From: DATDRS01 sp035291605
GTDB taxonomy: Bacteria; Chloroflexota; Anaerolineae; Anaerolineales; UBA6663
Assembly (NCBI GenBank): GCA_035291605.1
Contig: DATDRS010000381.1
Location: 1-7,665, forward strand
Length of the DNA stretch: 7,665 bases
Direction: 5' to 3'
Position numbers and translations under genes: made by a program. Every line of letters starts with the position of its first letter. The first letter of the stretch is position 1. A model generated the notes under the pieces. The model saw nothing but the letters and a program-made list of their open reading frames with translations. It did not search any database and was not told the DNA's origin. This document shows positions 6,978 through 7,665 of this stretch, piece after piece.

Positions 6978-7001
6978 AAAAACCTCGGCTGCTTCGCAGG
7001 T
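6978..7001 (-). terminator. Weak candidate intrinsic terminator after the CNB gene
   Basis: Just after the stop of the cyclic-nucleotide-binding gene, ACCT (6998-7001) can pair with AGGT (6982-6985) and CG with CG, with one bulged base. This gives a 6-bp stem that runs into TTTTT (6978-6982) on the minus strand. The stem is short and bulged, so termination would be partial at best. Confidence 0.28.
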
Positions 7002-7007
7002 AGTGGG

Positions 7008-7442
7008 TTACAAGGCGTCCAGCGCCCGGCGGAAGCGTTTTGCGAGTTCCTGTAGGATGATGACGGACATTTCCACGTCCTCCCGCAGCGCGGCCAGGAA
7101 ATCCCAGCGGGTGAGGACCAGGCATTGCGTGGCTTCGGTCGTGACGACCGAGGCCGTGCGCAGGCCGTCATCCAGCAACGCCAGTTCGCCGAAAAAATCC
7201 GTCGGGCCAAAGGTGTTGACCACCGCCTTCGTGCCATCCGAACGTTCCCGGATCACCTCCGCTTTGCCGGATACAATCACAAAGAACCCCTCGCCCCCCT
7301 GCCCCTGAGTCACGACGGCCTGTCCCGCGGCGAACTCGCGCTCGACAAAACGTTTGGCGATGTGCTCGAGCTGACGCGTCTTCAGGCCCCGAAACAAGGG
7401 GACGCGCTGCAAGAAGCCTACAGTTTGTTTGACGTCGCTCAT
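7008..7442 (-). CDS. Stand-alone cyclic-nucleotide-binding (CNB/CAP_ED) domain protein
   Basis: This 144-residue protein is almost only a CNB domain: an N-terminal helix with the usual LFRGL (16-20), a beta-roll (about 33-110), the phosphate-binding cassette FGELALLDDGLRTASV (84-99), and a closing helix to the end. The key residues for binding the cyclic phosphate are present (E86 and R95 followed by TAS). It should therefore be able to bind a cyclic nucleotide, although cAMP versus cGMP cannot be told. There is no helix-turn-helix, channel or kinase domain, so any output must come through a partner protein. The ATG has a good ribosome site (AAGGAG, about 5 nt upstream). It precedes the cyclase-domain gene on the same strand with an 87-bp gap, suggesting a paired role. 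A G6 tract lies at about codons 49-51. Confidence 0.92.
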   Translation of the reverse strand: MSDVKQTVGFLQRVPLFRGLKTRQLEHIAKRFVEREFAAGQAVVTQGQGGEGFFVIVSGKAEVIRERSDGTKAVVNTFGPTDFFGELALLDDGLRTASVVTTEATQCLVLTRWDFLAALREDVEMSVIILQELAKRFRRALDAL

Positions 7443-7446
7443 CTTA

Positions 7447-7452
7447 TCTCCT
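7447..7452 (-). promoter_or_regulatory. Ribosome binding site of the CNB gene
   Basis: AAGGAG lies 4-5 nt before the ATG at 7442, a good site that fixes the start. A small dyad (TTGAG-GACA-CTCAA, 7452-7465) overlaps its edge and could be an operator or a weak hairpin. No convincing -10/-35 promoter pair was seen between here and 7575. Confidence 0.65.
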
Positions 7453-7475
7453 TGAGTGTCCTCAAACTGTGTTTA

Positions 7476-7560
7476 CCTGTCATTCTGAGCGTAGCGAAGA
7501 ATCTCGCTCTTTGTGGCACTTTTAGAGATTCTTCGGCGCTTCGCGCCTCAGAATAACAGG
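7476..7560. repeat. Imperfect palindromic intergenic repeat (REP/MITE-like)
   Basis: The left arm (7476-7505) begins CCTGTCATTCTGAGCG and ends GAAGAATCTC. The right arm (7525-7560) is its imperfect reverse complement: the outer 14 bp match at 13 positions, and GAAGAATCTC/GAGATTCTTC match fully. The middle of the right arm is itself a GGCGC-TTC-GCGCC hairpin. About 19 bp of unrelated sequence separates the arms. The motif resembles a family of dispersed palindromes that I recall from many bacterial genomes, often in hundreds of copies. It fills most of the 133-bp gap between the upstream partial gene and the CNB gene, ending 34 bp before the CNB start. It may act as a transcript-end hairpin or may be a non-coding mobile remnant. 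Confidence 0.8.
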
Positions 7561-7575
7561 CAAAAAGTGGGGAGG

Positions 7576-7665
7576 CTATGAGGGTTGCGCCTCAGTTCCC
7601 AATAAAGTGATACTCTCGACATAGCGAAACCAGTTGAACTCATTCAGAAGTTCCGTGTACTTCTG
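7576..7665 (-). CDS. C-terminal end of an unidentified gene, enters from the right edge
   Basis: On the minus strand one frame is open from the window edge to a TAG at 7576-7578. It gives 29 residues in two stretches, QKYTELLNEFNWFRYVES then ITLLGTEAQPS. All five other frames across this stretch contain stops, and the residue mix is protein-like. I recognise no family. The gene is codirectional with the CNB gene but separated from it by 133 bp containing the palindromic repeat, so it is probably a separate transcription unit. The stretch is only 29 codons, so a chance open frame remains possible. Confidence 0.5.
   Translation of the reverse strand, partial: QKYTELLNEFNWFRYVESITLLGTEAQPS

Noticed and set aside
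7443..7475. A sigma-70 type promoter for the CNB gene
   Set aside because: No -35/-10 pair with sensible spacing stood out; weak AT-rich hexamers exist but are no better than chance.
1..7665. tRNA or rRNA genes, CRISPR arrays, transposase genes or phage genes
   Set aside because: None seen: no cloverleaf-like or rRNA-like stretches, no regularly spaced repeats, and no transposase or phage-like protein on either strand.

Overview
The window looks like a piece of a GC-rich bacterial chromosome. Every credible gene is on the minus strand, so transcription runs from high to low coordinates. I lean towards Chloroflexota. This rests on the very large zinc-ribbon/class III cyclase/STAND-ATPase/TPR protein, the divergent ABC-2 permease pair, and a palindromic repeat of the widespread 'GTCATTCTGAGCG...GAAGAATCTC' kind. 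It is a judgement from gene content, not a proof.

Layout in the direction of transcription. At the right edge (7665-7576) is the C-terminal tail of an unidentified gene. A 133-bp gap (7443-7575) follows and contains an imperfect inverted repeat (7476-7560). Next comes a signalling block: a 144-residue stand-alone cyclic-nucleotide-binding protein (7442-7008), an 87-bp gap with two RNA-hairpin candidates, and a 1249-residue protein (6920-3171) with two zinc ribbons, a class III nucleotide cyclase domain, an AAA/STAND ATPase and a TPR-like helical C-terminal half. An MFS transporter (3167-1977) starts 3 nt after that gene's stop.

The second block is an export and glycosylation module. It holds two ABC-2 permeases of the COG4587/COG3694 type (1870-1079 and 1060-260) and the first 80 codons of a GT4-type glycosyltransferase (240-1, cut by the window edge). 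The ATPase that normally accompanies such a permease pair is not in the window. Between the MFS gene and the first permease lies only a 107-bp gap. It holds a possible 33-codon ORF with a strong Shine-Dalgarno sequence and a GTGA overlap with the permease start.

Spacing of 3, 18 and 19 nt at three junctions, plus the GTGA overlap, suggests that most or all of 7442-1 could be one transcript. A cyclase-type sensor next to a cyclic-nucleotide-binding protein suggests a local second-messenger pair. However, the cyclase domain lacks residues needed for normal catalysis (the transition-state Asn is Ala; the purine-contacting Lys is Gln), so it may instead be a nucleotide-sensing or pseudo-enzyme domain controlling the ATPase. 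The start of the large gene also carries a G8 tract, a C7 tract and a 22-bp direct repeat, which makes its N-terminus a possible hotspot for length variation.
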